DNA of 64,000 nt from Massilia phosphatilytica (GCF_002968015.1 NZ_PUIP01000026.1:1-64000); one strand, 5' to 3'; positions 44,506-53,363 are shown, counted from the stretch's first letter. Translations and numbers: made by a program. The notes: a model not told the origin generated them from the sequence alone.

Positions 44506-44549
44506 GGCGTTACCCTTTCAGTGGTTGAGTTCGTACTGCACATAAATCT

Positions 44550-44999
44550 TCATATTGCGCCGGCGAGCCTGGCGCGCATCGTCTTGATCTCGCCGACGAG
44601 TCTTACAACGTCCTGCACGTCGCAACCGGTGGCGCCCAGGATGCAGGCCGGGATGCCGGCCGCTTGCTCCTTCAGCGCACACGCCGCGGCCGTCAGCCGG
44701 ATCACCACGCGGCGCTCGTCCTGCGGATCGCGGGAGCGGTCGACCAGGCCCTGGGCCTCCAGCCGCTTCAGCAGCGGGGTCAACGTCCCGGAATCGAGGT
44801 ACAGGCGCTCGCCGATGTCCGATACGGTCAAGCCGTCGCGCTCCCACAGCACCAGCAGCACCAGGTACTGCGGATACGTCACGCCCAGCTTGTCCAGGTG
44901 CGGCTTGTACACCTTCGTCATCGCCAGCGATGCCGAGTGGAGTGCGAAGCACAACTGGTTGTCGAGCAGGAGAGCTGCGTTTGCGTCGTTCGTTTCCAT
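44550..44999 (-). CDS. ohrR: OhrR-type MarR-family repressor
   Basis: A 149-residue redox-sensing winged-helix repressor. The N-terminal reactive Cys lies in DNQLCFALHSAS (about residue 16). The wHTH shows GVTYPQYLVLLVLWERDGLTV and ERLYLDSGTLTPLLKRLE. Further Cys residues (AACALKE, PACIL, GCDVQ) are in the C-terminal half, consistent with a two-Cys OhrR. The start at 44999 is chosen because the Cys then has the expected position. Confidence 0.9.
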   Translation of the reverse strand: METNDANAALLLDNQLCFALHSASLAMTKVYKPHLDKLGVTYPQYLVLLVLWERDGLTVSDIGERLYLDSGTLTPLLKRLEAQGLVDRSRDPQDERRVVIRLTAAACALKEQAAGIPACILGATGCDVQDVVRLVGEIKTMRARLAGAI

Positions 45000-45012
45000 G
45001 GGTTGAACTATA

Positions 45013-45034
45013 GCGCGCAATTTAATTGTGCGCA
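45013..45034. promoter_or_regulatory. AATT-T-AATT dyad, candidate OhrR operator
   Basis: GCGCAATTTAATTGTGCGC is a near-palindrome with an AATT core, 15-34 nt before the ohrR start. OhrR operators in proteobacteria have AT-rich dyads of this kind, and autoregulation is usual. Confidence 0.55.
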
Positions 45035-45074
45035 ATATGTTTGTTTTTATGAACGCCATAGCGCGGAACTATGA

Positions 45075-45917
45075 TCAACGCGGCGTGCCGAAGACTTGCG
45101 TCCAGTACGCCGTGCGATTGCGGTTCTGCGGATTGATCGCGTAGGCCGCGCCCATTTCCGTGAACGTCGGATTCATGATGTTGGCACAGTGGCCGGGGCT
45201 GTCCAGCCAGGACGCGACCGCTTCCTCGGGCGTGCGCTGGCCCGACGCAATGTTTTCGCCGACGCGCGCCCAGCGGTAGCCAGCCCTGGTGGCGCGGTCG
45301 GCCGGCACGCTGCCGTCCGGTTGCCTGTGGTTGAAGTAGTGCTTCTGCGCCATGTCTGTGCTGTGCACGAGGGCAGCCTCGCCCAGCAGCGGGTTCCACG
45401 CCAGCGGGCCGGCCGGACCGAACGCCTGCGTTCCGCACGTGCGCGGCTGCGCGCGCGCCGCGTTCACGAGCGCGAGGATGTCCCGGCCCGCGTCCGGCCA
45501 CGCTGGCAGCGGGGGGATGACGACGGGCCGCGCCAGCACGACCTGCCAGTCGTTGCCGATGTGCGCCGTGCCCACGGCGGCGAATTCCGCGGCGCGCAAG
45601 GTGCGGCAGTATTTTTGTGCGATGACCTCCATCGCCGCGCGCGCATCCGGCGGCCCCGTGACCGTGATCGCTTCGGCATGCGCGGCTTCGTAGCCGGCGC
45701 GCTGCAGGGCGGATTCGAGGAAGGTGCCGGGGCCGATGCGGATAAGCGCCAGCGCCGGTTCGATGGCCAGCAGCGCGACCGGCGCGGCCGACGCACCGTT
45801 GCAGGTTCCGGGCGCGGCGCGGTACGCATTGATCAGATTGGCGAGCTCGTCCGCACGCGCGGGCGCGGTGGCTGCCAGGGCAGCTGCGAGCAGGATGAAA
45901 CGGGTGAGGGCAGGCAT
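45075..45917 (-). CDS. Secreted CAP-domain (SCP-like) protein with an internal duplication
   Basis: A 280-residue exported protein. Signal peptide MPALTRFILLAAALAATAPARA. The second half is a canonical CAP domain: LALVNAARAQPRTC, HSTDMAQKHYFNH, VGENIASG and SWLDSPGHCANIMNP. The first half repeats the frame in eroded form: LANLINAYRAAPGTC and KYCRTLRAAEFAAVGTAHIGNDW, but without the His/Glu cavity residues. The start at 45917 gives the signal peptide. It faces away from the M13 gene. Confidence 0.82.
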   Translation of the reverse strand: MPALTRFILLAAALAATAPARADELANLINAYRAAPGTCNGASAAPVALLAIEPALALIRIGPGTFLESALQRAGYEAAHAEAITVTGPPDARAAMEVIAQKYCRTLRAAEFAAVGTAHIGNDWQVVLARPVVIPPLPAWPDAGRDILALVNAARAQPRTCGTQAFGPAGPLAWNPLLGEAALVHSTDMAQKHYFNHRQPDGSVPADRATRAGYRWARVGENIASGQRTPEEAVASWLDSPGHCANIMNPTFTEMGAAYAINPQNRNRTAYWTQVFGTPR

Positions 45918-46026
45918 GGTCGTCACCCAGATGGGGACGCCGCCACAAAATTCCAGCGGGCCTGGACGCTTGGCATCGGGCAATGGTTCCTTTAGCATCG
46001 CAAGCCTACCCAACCGTGGAGACACC

Positions 46027-48057
46027 ATGAAACGACTTCTGTGCAGCGCCCTTATCGCGGGCCTGTTCGCAGGCCAGGCCTACGCGGCCCCGGCCGACAC
46101 CGCACCCTCCGGCGTCGACAAGGCGGCCGTCGATCCGGCCGTCCGTCCGCAGGACGATTTTTTCCGTTATTCGCAGGGCAAGTGGCTGCACGACGTCGAC
46201 ATCCCGGCCGACCGCGCCAGCTGGGGCGCGTTCAACGTGGCCCAGGAAAACGTCGAGACGCAGATCCGCACGCTGATCGAGCAGTCCGCTCAGGACAAGG
46301 CCGCCACGCCGGGTTCGAACGCGCAAAAGATGGGAGACTATTACGCCAGCTACATCGACCGCGCGCATCGCGACGCACTGGGCCTCGCCCCGTTGCACGG
46401 GGAACTGGCACGCATCGCGGCGCTGAAGGACAAGCGCCAACTGGCCACGCTGGCCGCGCACTTCGACGCCATCGGCGCGGGCAGCCCGCTGTCCATGTCG
46501 GTCCAGCAGGACAGCAAGCAATCGACGCGCTACCTCGTGGTGATTTCCCAGTCCGGCCTGGGCATGCCCAACCGCGACTATTATCTGCAGGACGATGCGA
46601 AGCTGGCCGACACGCGCGCGAAATACCAGGCCCACGTGGAAAAACTGCTGGCGCTGGCCGGGCAGCCGGATGCGGCCGGCCAGGCCGCGCGCATCGTCGC
46701 GCTGGAAACGGCGATCGCGCAGGCGCAGTGGAGCGCCGTCGAGAACCGCGACCCGGTCAAGACGTACAACAAGCTGACGGTCGCGCAGCTGAAAGCGCTT
46801 GCACCGGGCGTCGACTGGGCCGCATGGATGAAGGCGCAGGACATCGCGGGCAAGGCGGACGCCGTCAACGTCGAGCAGCCGACCTATGTGCAGAAGCTCG
46901 ATGGCATCGTGGCCGCGACGCCCGTCGCCACGTGGAAGTCGTATTTCACGTTCCGTTTGCTGAGCGCGTATGCGCCTTACCTGTCGCAGGCTTTCGTCGA
47001 CGAGAGCTTCGCATTCCGCGGCATGGTGCTGTCGGGCGCGAAGGTCAACCGTCCGACCGAGAAGCTCGCCATCGCGCAGATCAACCGCGACCTGGGCGAA
47101 GTCGTGGGCAAGGTCTATGTCGAGCACTACTTCCCGGCCGAGCGCAAGCGCCAGGTCGAGGAGATGGTCCACAACTTCCTGCTGGCCTACAAGGACAGCA
47201 TCGAGACGCTGGACTGGATGACGCCGGAGACGAAAAAACAGGCGCAGGCCAAGCTGGCGAAGATCGCCGTCAAGGTGGGCTATCCGGACAAATGGCGCGA
47301 TTATTCGTCGCTGGCCGTGAAACGCGGCGACCTCGTCGGCAACGTGATGCGCTCGCGCGCATTCGCGCACCGCTACGCCGTCGCCAAGCTGGGCAAGCCG
47401 GTCGACCGCGCCGAATGGCATATGACGCCGCAGACCGTGAACGCGTATTACAGCCCGGAGATGAACGAGGTCGTGTTCCCGGCCGCGCGCCTGCAGGCGC
47501 CGCTGTACGACGCGGATGCGGAACCGGCGATCAACTACGGCGCCGTCGGCATCTCCATCGGCCACGAGATCAGCCACGCGTTCGACGACCAGGGCGCCCA
47601 GTACGACGGCGACGGCAATCTGCGCAACTGGTGGACGAAGGAAGACGGCGACCGGTTCGCGGCGAAGGGCAAGGTGCTCGTCGCGCAGTATGCCGGGTAC
47701 AGCCCCGTCGACGGTTATCACCTGAACGGCGAGCTGACGCTGGGCGAGAACATCGCCGACAACGCGGGCGCCATCATGGCCAGCCGCGCTTACCGGATCT
47801 CGCTGCACGGCAAGCCGGCGCCCGTGATCGACGGCTTCACGGCGGAGCAGCGCATCTTCATGGGTCTCGCGCAGGCACGCCGCGGCAAGGCACGCGACGC
47901 CGCGCTGATCGCCCAGGTGAAATCCGATCCGCACTCGCCGTCTGAATTCCGCGTCAACGGCAGCCTGCGCAACCACCCGGGCTTCTACGAAGCGTTCGGC
48001 GTCAAGCCGGGCGACAGGATGTACCTGGCACCCGACGACCGGGTCGTGTTCTGGTGA
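46027..48057 (+). CDS. M13-family (neprilysin/PepO) zinc endopeptidase, secreted
   Basis: A 676-residue periplasmic or secreted metallopeptidase. Signal peptide MKRLLCSALIAGLFAGQAYA. The N-terminal M13 domain starts at VRPQDDFFRYSQGKW. The zinc motif is H513-E-I-S-H517, followed by the third ligand in GELTLGENIADNAG. The C-terminus (GVKPGDRMYLAPDDRVVFW) ends with the conserved Trp of the family. The start at 46027 is the only ATG giving a signal peptide. Confidence 0.93.
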   Translation: MKRLLCSALIAGLFAGQAYAAPADTAPSGVDKAAVDPAVRPQDDFFRYSQGKWLHDVDIPADRASWGAFNVAQENVETQIRTLIEQSAQDKAATPGSNAQKMGDYYASYIDRAHRDALGLAPLHGELARIAALKDKRQLATLAAHFDAIGAGSPLSMSVQQDSKQSTRYLVVISQSGLGMPNRDYYLQDDAKLADTRAKYQAHVEKLLALAGQPDAAGQAARIVALETAIAQAQWSAVENRDPVKTYNKLTVAQLKALAPGVDWAAWMKAQDIAGKADAVNVEQPTYVQKLDGIVAATPVATWKSYFTFRLLSAYAPYLSQAFVDESFAFRGMVLSGAKVNRPTEKLAIAQINRDLGEVVGKVYVEHYFPAERKRQVEEMVHNFLLAYKDSIETLDWMTPETKKQAQAKLAKIAVKVGYPDKWRDYSSLAVKRGDLVGNVMRSRAFAHRYAVAKLGKPVDRAEWHMTPQTVNAYYSPEMNEVVFPAARLQAPLYDADAEPAINYGAVGISIGHEISHAFDDQGAQYDGDGNLRNWWTKEDGDRFAAKGKVLVAQYAGYSPVDGYHLNGELTLGENIADNAGAIMASRAYRISLHGKPAPVIDGFTAEQRIFMGLAQARRGKARDAALIAQVKSDPHSPSEFRVNGSLRNHPGFYEAFGVKPGDRMYLAPDDRVVFW

Positions 48058-48075
48058 TGTGACGCGTTGCGCCGG

Positions 48076-48519
48076 TCAGTGGCGCAGGGCCGTCGCGGCG
48101 GCCGCCAGGTCTGGCCGGTCGGGGCGGAAAGCGCGCTCGGCCGGCGCCGTGTCGTACAACGCCTCGACGCGGGTGAACTTACCGTCACGCATGGTGAACA
48201 CGTGGACCCACGGGCTGTCGTAGCTGCGCCCGGTGGACTTGACCATCCACGTGGCTTCGCCGAGGACGACGACCTTGTCGTTTTCCGCGATGACATCCTT
48301 GATGACGAAGCGCGTGGGCTGCATGGCCTTGATCAGCTCGGAAAAGAAGCGCCCGACTTCCGCCCTGCCGTGGAAGCTGCCGGCGAAGGGGACGGCTTCC
48401 GCCTCGGGGCTGATCCACGCGGCGTCGTCGTGTGCGTAGGCCAGCATGCCGGGAATGTCGCCGCTCTGGAACAGCCGGTAGCCTTCCATGACGATCCGTT
48501 TGTTGTCTTGTGCGTCCAT
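48076..48519 (-). CDS. SnoaL/NTF2-like protein
   Basis: A 147-residue soluble cone-fold protein. The typical pattern is YRLFQSGDIPGMLAYAHDDAAWIS, then FHGRAEVGRFFSELIKAM and VVLGEATWMVKSTGRSYDSPWVHVFTMRDGKF. Members are small enzymes or ligand-binding proteins; no catalytic assignment is possible. Short convergent gap to the M13 gene. Confidence 0.85.
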   Translation of the reverse strand: MDAQDNKRIVMEGYRLFQSGDIPGMLAYAHDDAAWISPEAEAVPFAGSFHGRAEVGRFFSELIKAMQPTRFVIKDVIAENDKVVVLGEATWMVKSTGRSYDSPWVHVFTMRDGKFTRVEALYDTAPAERAFRPDRPDLAAAATALRH

Positions 48520-48671
48520 GTCTCTTTCTCCTTGTGATTGTGGTGCGGCGGGGCCGCTTCATGCAGCCTAGACGCCCGGCGCGGGAAGTCAAGAATGGTA
48601 TGTGACTTTTGGTTGTCGTAAACGGGGTCGCTGGGCATTACAATCAGGACATCACCCTGAAGGAATAGCCC

Positions 48672-49817
48672 ATGCGTTTGATCTGCTTCGCCACCTTGCT
48701 CTCGCTGGCCGTCGTTCCGGCCGCCCACGCCCAATCGCAAGTCAGGATCGGTAGCGCCTCGCCGCTGTCCGGTCCCAGCGCGCACCAGGGCAAGGACATC
48801 GAGAATGGCGCGCGCCTGGCGATCGATGACCTGAACGCGCAGGGCGCAACGATCGCGGGAAAGAAAGTCAAATGGGTGCTGCAGGCGGAGGACGACGGCA
48901 GCGATCCGAAGCTCGGCACGGCCGTCGCGCAAAAGCTCGTCGATGGCGGCGTCGTCGCCGTCGTGGGCCACCTGAATTCCGGCACGACGGTGCCCGCGTC
49001 AAAGATCTACAACAGCGCCGGCATCCCGCAAATCTCTCCGGCCGCCACCACGCCGCTGTACACGCACCAAGGCTACAAGACCGCATTCCGCATCGTCGCC
49101 AACGACGATCTCGTGGGCCGCGTGCTGGCCAGCTACGCCATCAACACACTGAAGGCGAAGAAGATCGCGATCATCGACGACCGCACGGCGTTCGGCCAGG
49201 GTCTCGCCGACCAGTTCGCGAAGGACGTCAAGCGCCTGAAGGGGGCGGAGATCGTCAGCCGCCAGTTCACCAACGACCGCGCGACGGATTTCAATGCGAT
49301 CCTCACGCAGATCCGCGCGCGCCGGCCGGACGTCATCTTCTACGGCGGCATGGACGCCACGGCCGGCCCGATGCTCAAGCAGATGCAGGCGCTGGGCATC
49401 GCCGCGAAGTTCGTCTCGGGCGACGGCGTGTGCTCGGAAAAGCTGCCGCAGCTGGCAGGCAGCGCACTCGGCGACGACAAGGTGGTGTGCGTCGTGGCGG
49501 GCGGCGTCGACGCGCCGCTGGAGGCGGGCATGGCGGCCTTCGCCGACCGCTATAAAAAGCGCTACGGCATGGGATTCCAGACCTACGCGCCGTACGCCTA
49601 CGATGCGACGATGACCTTCGCCGCCGCCATGCGCGCGGCCGGATCGTCCGACCCGGCGAAGTTCCTCCCGGCCCTCGCAAAGATCAAGTACCAGGGCATC
49701 ACGGGCACCATCGCCTTCGACGCGAACGGCGACCTGCGCGACGCCGCCCTCACGCTGTACACGTACCGCAAGGGCCAGCTGACCAAGCTGCGGGTGGTGC
49801 GCGGCAGCGTCGACTGA
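48672..49817 (+). CDS. LivK-like periplasmic branched-chain amino acid binding protein
   Basis: A 381-residue periplasmic binding protein. Signal peptide MRLICFATLLSLAVVPAAHA. VRIGSASPLSGPSAHQGKDIENGARLAIDD is the hallmark of Leu/Ile/Val-binding proteins, as is VVGHLNSGTTVPASKIYN. No permease or ATPase genes are adjacent, so it is an orphan binding protein. AAGGA precedes the ATG. Confidence 0.9.
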   Translation: MRLICFATLLSLAVVPAAHAQSQVRIGSASPLSGPSAHQGKDIENGARLAIDDLNAQGATIAGKKVKWVLQAEDDGSDPKLGTAVAQKLVDGGVVAVVGHLNSGTTVPASKIYNSAGIPQISPAATTPLYTHQGYKTAFRIVANDDLVGRVLASYAINTLKAKKIAIIDDRTAFGQGLADQFAKDVKRLKGAEIVSRQFTNDRATDFNAILTQIRARRPDVIFYGGMDATAGPMLKQMQALGIAAKFVSGDGVCSEKLPQLAGSALGDDKVVCVVAGGVDAPLEAGMAAFADRYKKRYGMGFQTYAPYAYDATMTFAAAMRAAGSSDPAKFLPALAKIKYQGITGTIAFDANGDLRDAALTLYTYRKGQLTKLRVVRGSVD

Positions 49818-49824
49818 GCGAACG

Positions 49825-50457
49825 ATGCGCTACCTGGACTTCAGTTCGTGGCAGGCGCTGGCGACGACCTTCCTCGGCCTCGCCGTCTTCACGTTGATCG
49901 GCGTCGGCATCCGCGTGCTCATGATGCAGACGATCCAGCAGCGGCGCGAGCGCATGAACCGTCAGATCAACGAGCGCCTGCGCACCCTGATCGCCGCCTA
50001 CCGCACGCTGGGCGGCTCGTTCACGGGCGAGCTGACGGTCGATCCCAAGCATCTGCGCGACCTGCGCGCCGCCGGCCTGGATGCGGGCTCGGACCGCGCG
50101 CGCCGCATCCGCGACGCCGTCGAGGCGGCGCTGGCCGACATCCTGCTGCTCGGGACGGAAGAACACTGCCGCCTCGCGGGCCAGGCCGCGAGCGACCTCG
50201 CGGCGGGACGGCCGATCCACACGGCCGACCTGGTGATCTCGCTGCGCGCCTTCATCCGCGAGGCGCTCGACCTGGGGCCGGTTCCGGACGGCGTCGCGAT
50301 CCCGCTGCAGGGGCCCACGCGCACGCAGGGCAGCGGCAGCCGCGGCAAAGGGGAGGGCGGTGGTCGCGGTGGTGGAGGTGGCGGCATGGACGGCGGCGGC
50401 GGCCTGGGCACCGGATTGGCGCTGGGCCATCGCGACACTCACGATCCCGCCGCCTGA
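49825..50457 (+). CDS. Membrane-anchored hypothetical protein with a Gly-rich tail
   Basis: A 210-residue protein, unrecognised. One N-terminal membrane helix (ALATTFLGLAVFTLIGVGIRVLMM) is followed by an Arg-rich coiled-coil (QQRRERMNRQINERL), a helical domain to about residue 165 and a disordered Gly tail (RGGGGGGMDGGGGLG). It begins 7 nt after the LivK-like gene and may be cotranscribed. Confidence 0.6.
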   Translation: MRYLDFSSWQALATTFLGLAVFTLIGVGIRVLMMQTIQQRRERMNRQINERLRTLIAAYRTLGGSFTGELTVDPKHLRDLRAAGLDAGSDRARRIRDAVEAALADILLLGTEEHCRLAGQAASDLAAGRPIHTADLVISLRAFIREALDLGPVPDGVAIPLQGPTRTQGSGSRGKGEGGGRGGGGGGMDGGGGLGTGLALGHRDTHDPAA

Positions 50458-50473
50458 CGCCGCGGCGCGGCCG

Positions 50474-50848
50474 TCAATCCGTCACGATGTGCCAGACATT
50501 CATCTTCTTGTCGCCTTCGCGGTCGCCCGCCTTCTTGTCCTTGACGAACGTGTACAGCGGCTTGCCCTGATAGGCGACCTGCTTGCTGCCGTCGTCGCGC
50601 ACGACGGTGGAGTAGGGCGCGGGCAGTGGCGCGTCGCCCGCCTTCACGGCCGGCCAGTTCTCTGCGCAGCCGCCCGTGCAGGCGCTCTTGCCGCTGCCGG
50701 CGACGTCCTTGTCGAACGTGTAGACCGTCATGCCGTGGGCATCGACGAGGATGCCGTTCACCTTCTTGACCGGCGCCGGATCGGCGGCATGGGCGGACAG
50801 GGCGAAGAGGACGGACAGACAGGCGATACCGAGGTTCACAGCTTTCAT
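50474..50848 (-). CDS. Secreted COG4315-type repeat protein
   Basis: A 124-residue exported protein. Signal peptide MKAVNLGIACLSVLFALSAHA. Two copies of the secreted repeat: ILVDAHGMTVYTFDKDVAGSGKSACTGGCAENWPAV and then VAYQGKPLYTFVKDKKAGD. The conserved C-x-x-x-C and W are present. Role unknown in the family; the start at 50848 has GGAGA upstream. Confidence 0.85.
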   Translation of the reverse strand: MKAVNLGIACLSVLFALSAHAADPAPVKKVNGILVDAHGMTVYTFDKDVAGSGKSACTGGCAENWPAVKAGDAPLPAPYSTVVRDDGSKQVAYQGKPLYTFVKDKKAGDREGDKKMNVWHIVTD

Positions 50849-50944
50849 GGAAATCTCCTTGGAAGACATCGGTTGTCAGGACTGCCCGGACATTCTAGTC
50901 CATCGAGCGGGCTATAATGCCGCTCCTTCCCGAAGAGTGTTGCC

Positions 50945-51460
50945 ATGTCCCTCGACTGGTTCGCGCCGGCGCAATGCGTCGGCTATATCGCGTTCGTCCT
51001 CGGCGTCGCCTGCGCCATGCAAAAGGACGACCGCCGCTTCAAGCTGTTCATGGCCGGCGAATGCCTGGCCTACATCGTCCACTTCGCCCTGCTCGGCAAT
51101 CCGACGCCCGTCGCCAGTACGACCATGTCGCTGCTGCGCTCCGTGCTGGCGCTGTACACGCGTTCGGTGTGGGTGGCGGTCGGCGTCGTCGCCATGAACC
51201 TCGCCCTGGGCCTGGCGCTCGCCACGCGCATGACGGACTGGCTGCCGTTGGGCGCGTCCTGCATCGGCACGCTCGCGCTGTTCCTGCTGCGCGGCGTGCC
51301 GATGCGCCTCGCGATGCTGTGCGGGACGTTCCTGTGGATTGCGAATAACGTCATCACCGGCTCGATCGGCGGCACGGCGCTGGAGATCGTGATGGCGGTC
51401 GTGAACGCCACGACGATCTGGCGCATGGCGCGCGCGGCGCGGGTGGCGCAGCCGGCCTGA
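50945..51460 (+). CDS. ygjV: YgjV-family inner-membrane protein
   Basis: A 171-residue protein with five to six membrane helices; the N-terminus WFAPAQCVGYIAFVLGVACAMQKDDRRFKLFM and the C-terminus WIANNVITGSIGGTALEIVMAVVNATTIWRM match the YgjV family. Function unknown. Confidence 0.8.
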   Translation: MSLDWFAPAQCVGYIAFVLGVACAMQKDDRRFKLFMAGECLAYIVHFALLGNPTPVASTTMSLLRSVLALYTRSVWVAVGVVAMNLALGLALATRMTDWLPLGASCIGTLALFLLRGVPMRLAMLCGTFLWIANNVITGSIGGTALEIVMAVVNATTIWRMARAARVAQPA

Positions 51461-51565
51461 TTGCGTTATTGAAACCCCCACACTCCGTGCATTAGCGTAC
51501 GGACGCTCGCGCCTGCCAGCGGCATCCTGAACCCATGATCAATTGCAAACGAAAGGAGTACGATC

Positions 51566-51643
51566 ATGGGTAAATATTTCCTGGCCTGGATCATGGGCGT
51601 GCCGGCCATCGTGCTGGTCATCCTGTACCTGTTCTTCCACTGA
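51566..51643 (+). CDS. 25-residue single-helix membrane miniprotein
   Basis: ATG at 51566, stop at 51641-51643, length 25 residues: M-G-K-Y-F-L-A-W-I-M-G-V-P-A-I then V-L-V-I-L-Y-L-F-F-H. One membrane helix with a positively charged N-terminus. An excellent Shine-Dalgarno (GAAAGGAG) is 6 nt upstream and a strong terminator lies 25 nt downstream, so it looks like a complete small transcription unit. Too short for standard gene calling. Confidence 0.65.
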   Translation: MGKYFLAWIMGVPAIVLVILYLFFH

Positions 51644-51667
51644 TCGTGGGAACTCGCTGTGAAGAAT

Positions 51668-51695
51668 GACAACGCCACCAGCCGGTGGCGTTGTC
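51668..51695. terminator. Terminator after the miniprotein and after ohr copy 2
   Basis: GACAACGCCACC and its complement form a 12-bp stem around AGCC, with GTTTC after it on the plus strand. It may serve both converging units. Confidence 0.75.
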
Positions 51696-51705
51696 GTTTC
51701 AAGGC

Positions 51706-52122
51706 TTACGCCACCGTGATATTCACGTCAATATTCCCACGCGACATTTTCGAATACGGGCACGTCAAGTGCGCGGCATGGACCAGGTCCAGCGCGACGT
51801 CGCGCGGCACGCCGGGCAGACTCACGTTGAGACGCGCCTGCAGCGCATAGCCGTCGGTGCCGGTGCCGAGGTCGACTTCCGCGTCGACTGCCGTGTCTGC
51901 CGGCAGGGTCACGTGCCGGTCGCGCGCGGCCAGCCCCAGCGCGCCGATGAAGCAGGCCGACCAGCCTGCGGCGAACAGCTGTTCCGGGTTCGTGCCCTTG
52001 CCGTGGCTGCCCGGTGGCGACAGCGTGATGTCGAGGCAGCCGTCGTCGCTCCGTGCGCTGCCTTCACGGCCGCCGGTGGTGCGGGTTTTACCGGTGTAGA
52101 GAACCTTGTCGATCTTGTTCAT
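51706..52122 (-). CDS. Organic hydroperoxide resistance protein (Ohr/OsmC), copy 2
   Basis: A 138-residue paralog of the Ohr at 44077. It keeps both redox cysteines (GWSACFIGA and LTCPYSKMSRGN) and the N-terminus KIDKVLYTGKTRTTGGREG. It has no adjacent OhrR; an alpha/beta hydrolase gene is 25 nt upstream in the same direction, so the two may form an operon. Confidence 0.9.
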   Translation of the reverse strand: MNKIDKVLYTGKTRTTGGREGSARSDDGCLDITLSPPGSHGKGTNPEQLFAAGWSACFIGALGLAARDRHVTLPADTAVDAEVDLGTGTDGYALQARLNVSLPGVPRDVALDLVHAAHLTCPYSKMSRGNIDVNITVA

Positions 52123-52147
52123 GATATTTCCTTACGTTGAAAAGTGA

Positions 52148-53152
52148 TTACAGGTGGTCGACGGCGATCACCGCGTCGGCAAAGGCGCGCGGCGCTTCCT
52201 GCGGCAGGTTGTGGCCGATGCCGCCCTGGATGAGTTCATGCTTGTACTTGCCGGTGAAGCGCTTGGCGTACGCGGCCGGTTCCGGGTGCGGGGCGCCGTT
52301 GGCGTCGCCTTCCAGCGTGATCGTCGGCACGGTGATGGCCGGGAAGGTGGCCAAGCGGGTTTCCAGTTTGTTGTACTTCGCTTCGCCCTGGACCAGGCCG
52401 AGGCGCCAGCGGTAGTTGAAGACCGTGATGGCGGCGTGGTCCGGGTTCTCCAGCGACGCGGCGCTGCGGTCGAACGTACGGTCGTCGAACTGCCATTGCG
52501 GCGATGCGGTTTTCCAGATCAGCTTGGCGAAATCGTGACGGTTCTTCGCGTAGCCGGCGGCGCCGCGGTCGGTGGCGAAGTAAAACTGGTACCACCACTG
52601 CAGTTCGGCGGCCGGCGGCAGCGGCTGCTTGCCGCTTTCCTGGCTGCCGATCAGGTAGCCGCTCACGGACACCAGCCCTTTGACACGCTCGGGCCACAGC
52701 GCGGCCACGATGTCGGCGCTGCGCGCACCCCAGTCGTAGCCGGCCAGGACCGCCTTGTCGATGTTGAGCGCATCCATCAGGTCCACGACGTCCTTGGCCA
52801 GCGCCGCCGGTTCGCCATTGCGCACGGCTTTCGGATCGAGGAAACGGGTCGTGCCGTAGCCGCGCAGGTGGGGCACGATCACGCGGTAGCCGGCCTTCGT
52901 CAGCAGCGGCACGACGTCGACATAGCTGTGGATGTCGTACGGCCAGCCGTGCAGCAGGATCACGACGGGACCATTGGCCGGACCCGCGTCGACGTAGCCG
53001 ACGTTCAGCACACCCGCATCGATCTGCTTGATGGACGAGAAGGCGTCCGGGGCGGGGTTGGCCGTTTGTGCGTGGGCCGTGCCGAGGGCGGCGACGGTGA
53101 AGGCGGCTGCGCCGAAGACGTTGCGCAGCGTGCGGGCGATGGACTGGTTCAT
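52148..53152 (-). CDS. Secreted haloalkane dehalogenase/epoxide hydrolase-like enzyme
   Basis: A 334-residue exported alpha/beta hydrolase. Signal peptide about 1-29 (AAAFTVAALGTAHA). Oxyanion motif HGWP, nucleophile Asp140 in GYDWGARSA, catalytic His in GIGHNLPQEAP. An Asp nucleophile with D-W-G is the pattern of epoxide hydrolases and dehalogenases. The start at 53152 has GGAGG upstream. It is transcribed away from the esterase gene, and ohr copy 2 follows it. Confidence 0.85.
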   Translation of the reverse strand: MNQSIARTLRNVFGAAAFTVAALGTAHAQTANPAPDAFSSIKQIDAGVLNVGYVDAGPANGPVVILLHGWPYDIHSYVDVVPLLTKAGYRVIVPHLRGYGTTRFLDPKAVRNGEPAALAKDVVDLMDALNIDKAVLAGYDWGARSADIVAALWPERVKGLVSVSGYLIGSQESGKQPLPPAAELQWWYQFYFATDRGAAGYAKNRHDFAKLIWKTASPQWQFDDRTFDRSAASLENPDHAAITVFNYRWRLGLVQGEAKYNKLETRLATFPAITVPTITLEGDANGAPHPEPAAYAKRFTGKYKHELIQGGIGHNLPQEAPRAFADAVIAVDHL

Positions 53153-53208
53153 TTGATTCCTCCGGGTAATGGTCAAATCGGGTCAGATGGTCTGCTGCCG
53201 TAAATTAC

Positions 53209-53298
53209 TTATCGCGATAATCATTATGTTGATAACTTTATCCGAGCTTCCCGTCCTTTGCAAGCGCGAAAACCATTATTTCGATAATTATTTTTGAC
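53209..53298. promoter_or_regulatory. Palindrome-rich control region between divergent hydrolase genes
   Basis: TTATCGCGATAA (53209-53220) is a perfect palindrome. GATAATCATTAT directly follows, and a related CATTATTTCGATAATTATT occurs near 53270-53290. The shared GATAAT words suggest one regulator with several sites acting on both the dehalogenase-like and the esterase genes. Confidence 0.45.
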
Positions 53299-53363
53299 AC
53301 GATGTGCTGTCGAAAACGACGGCCGCTAGAATGTCATTTCGACAAAATTAACAAGGGGATATC

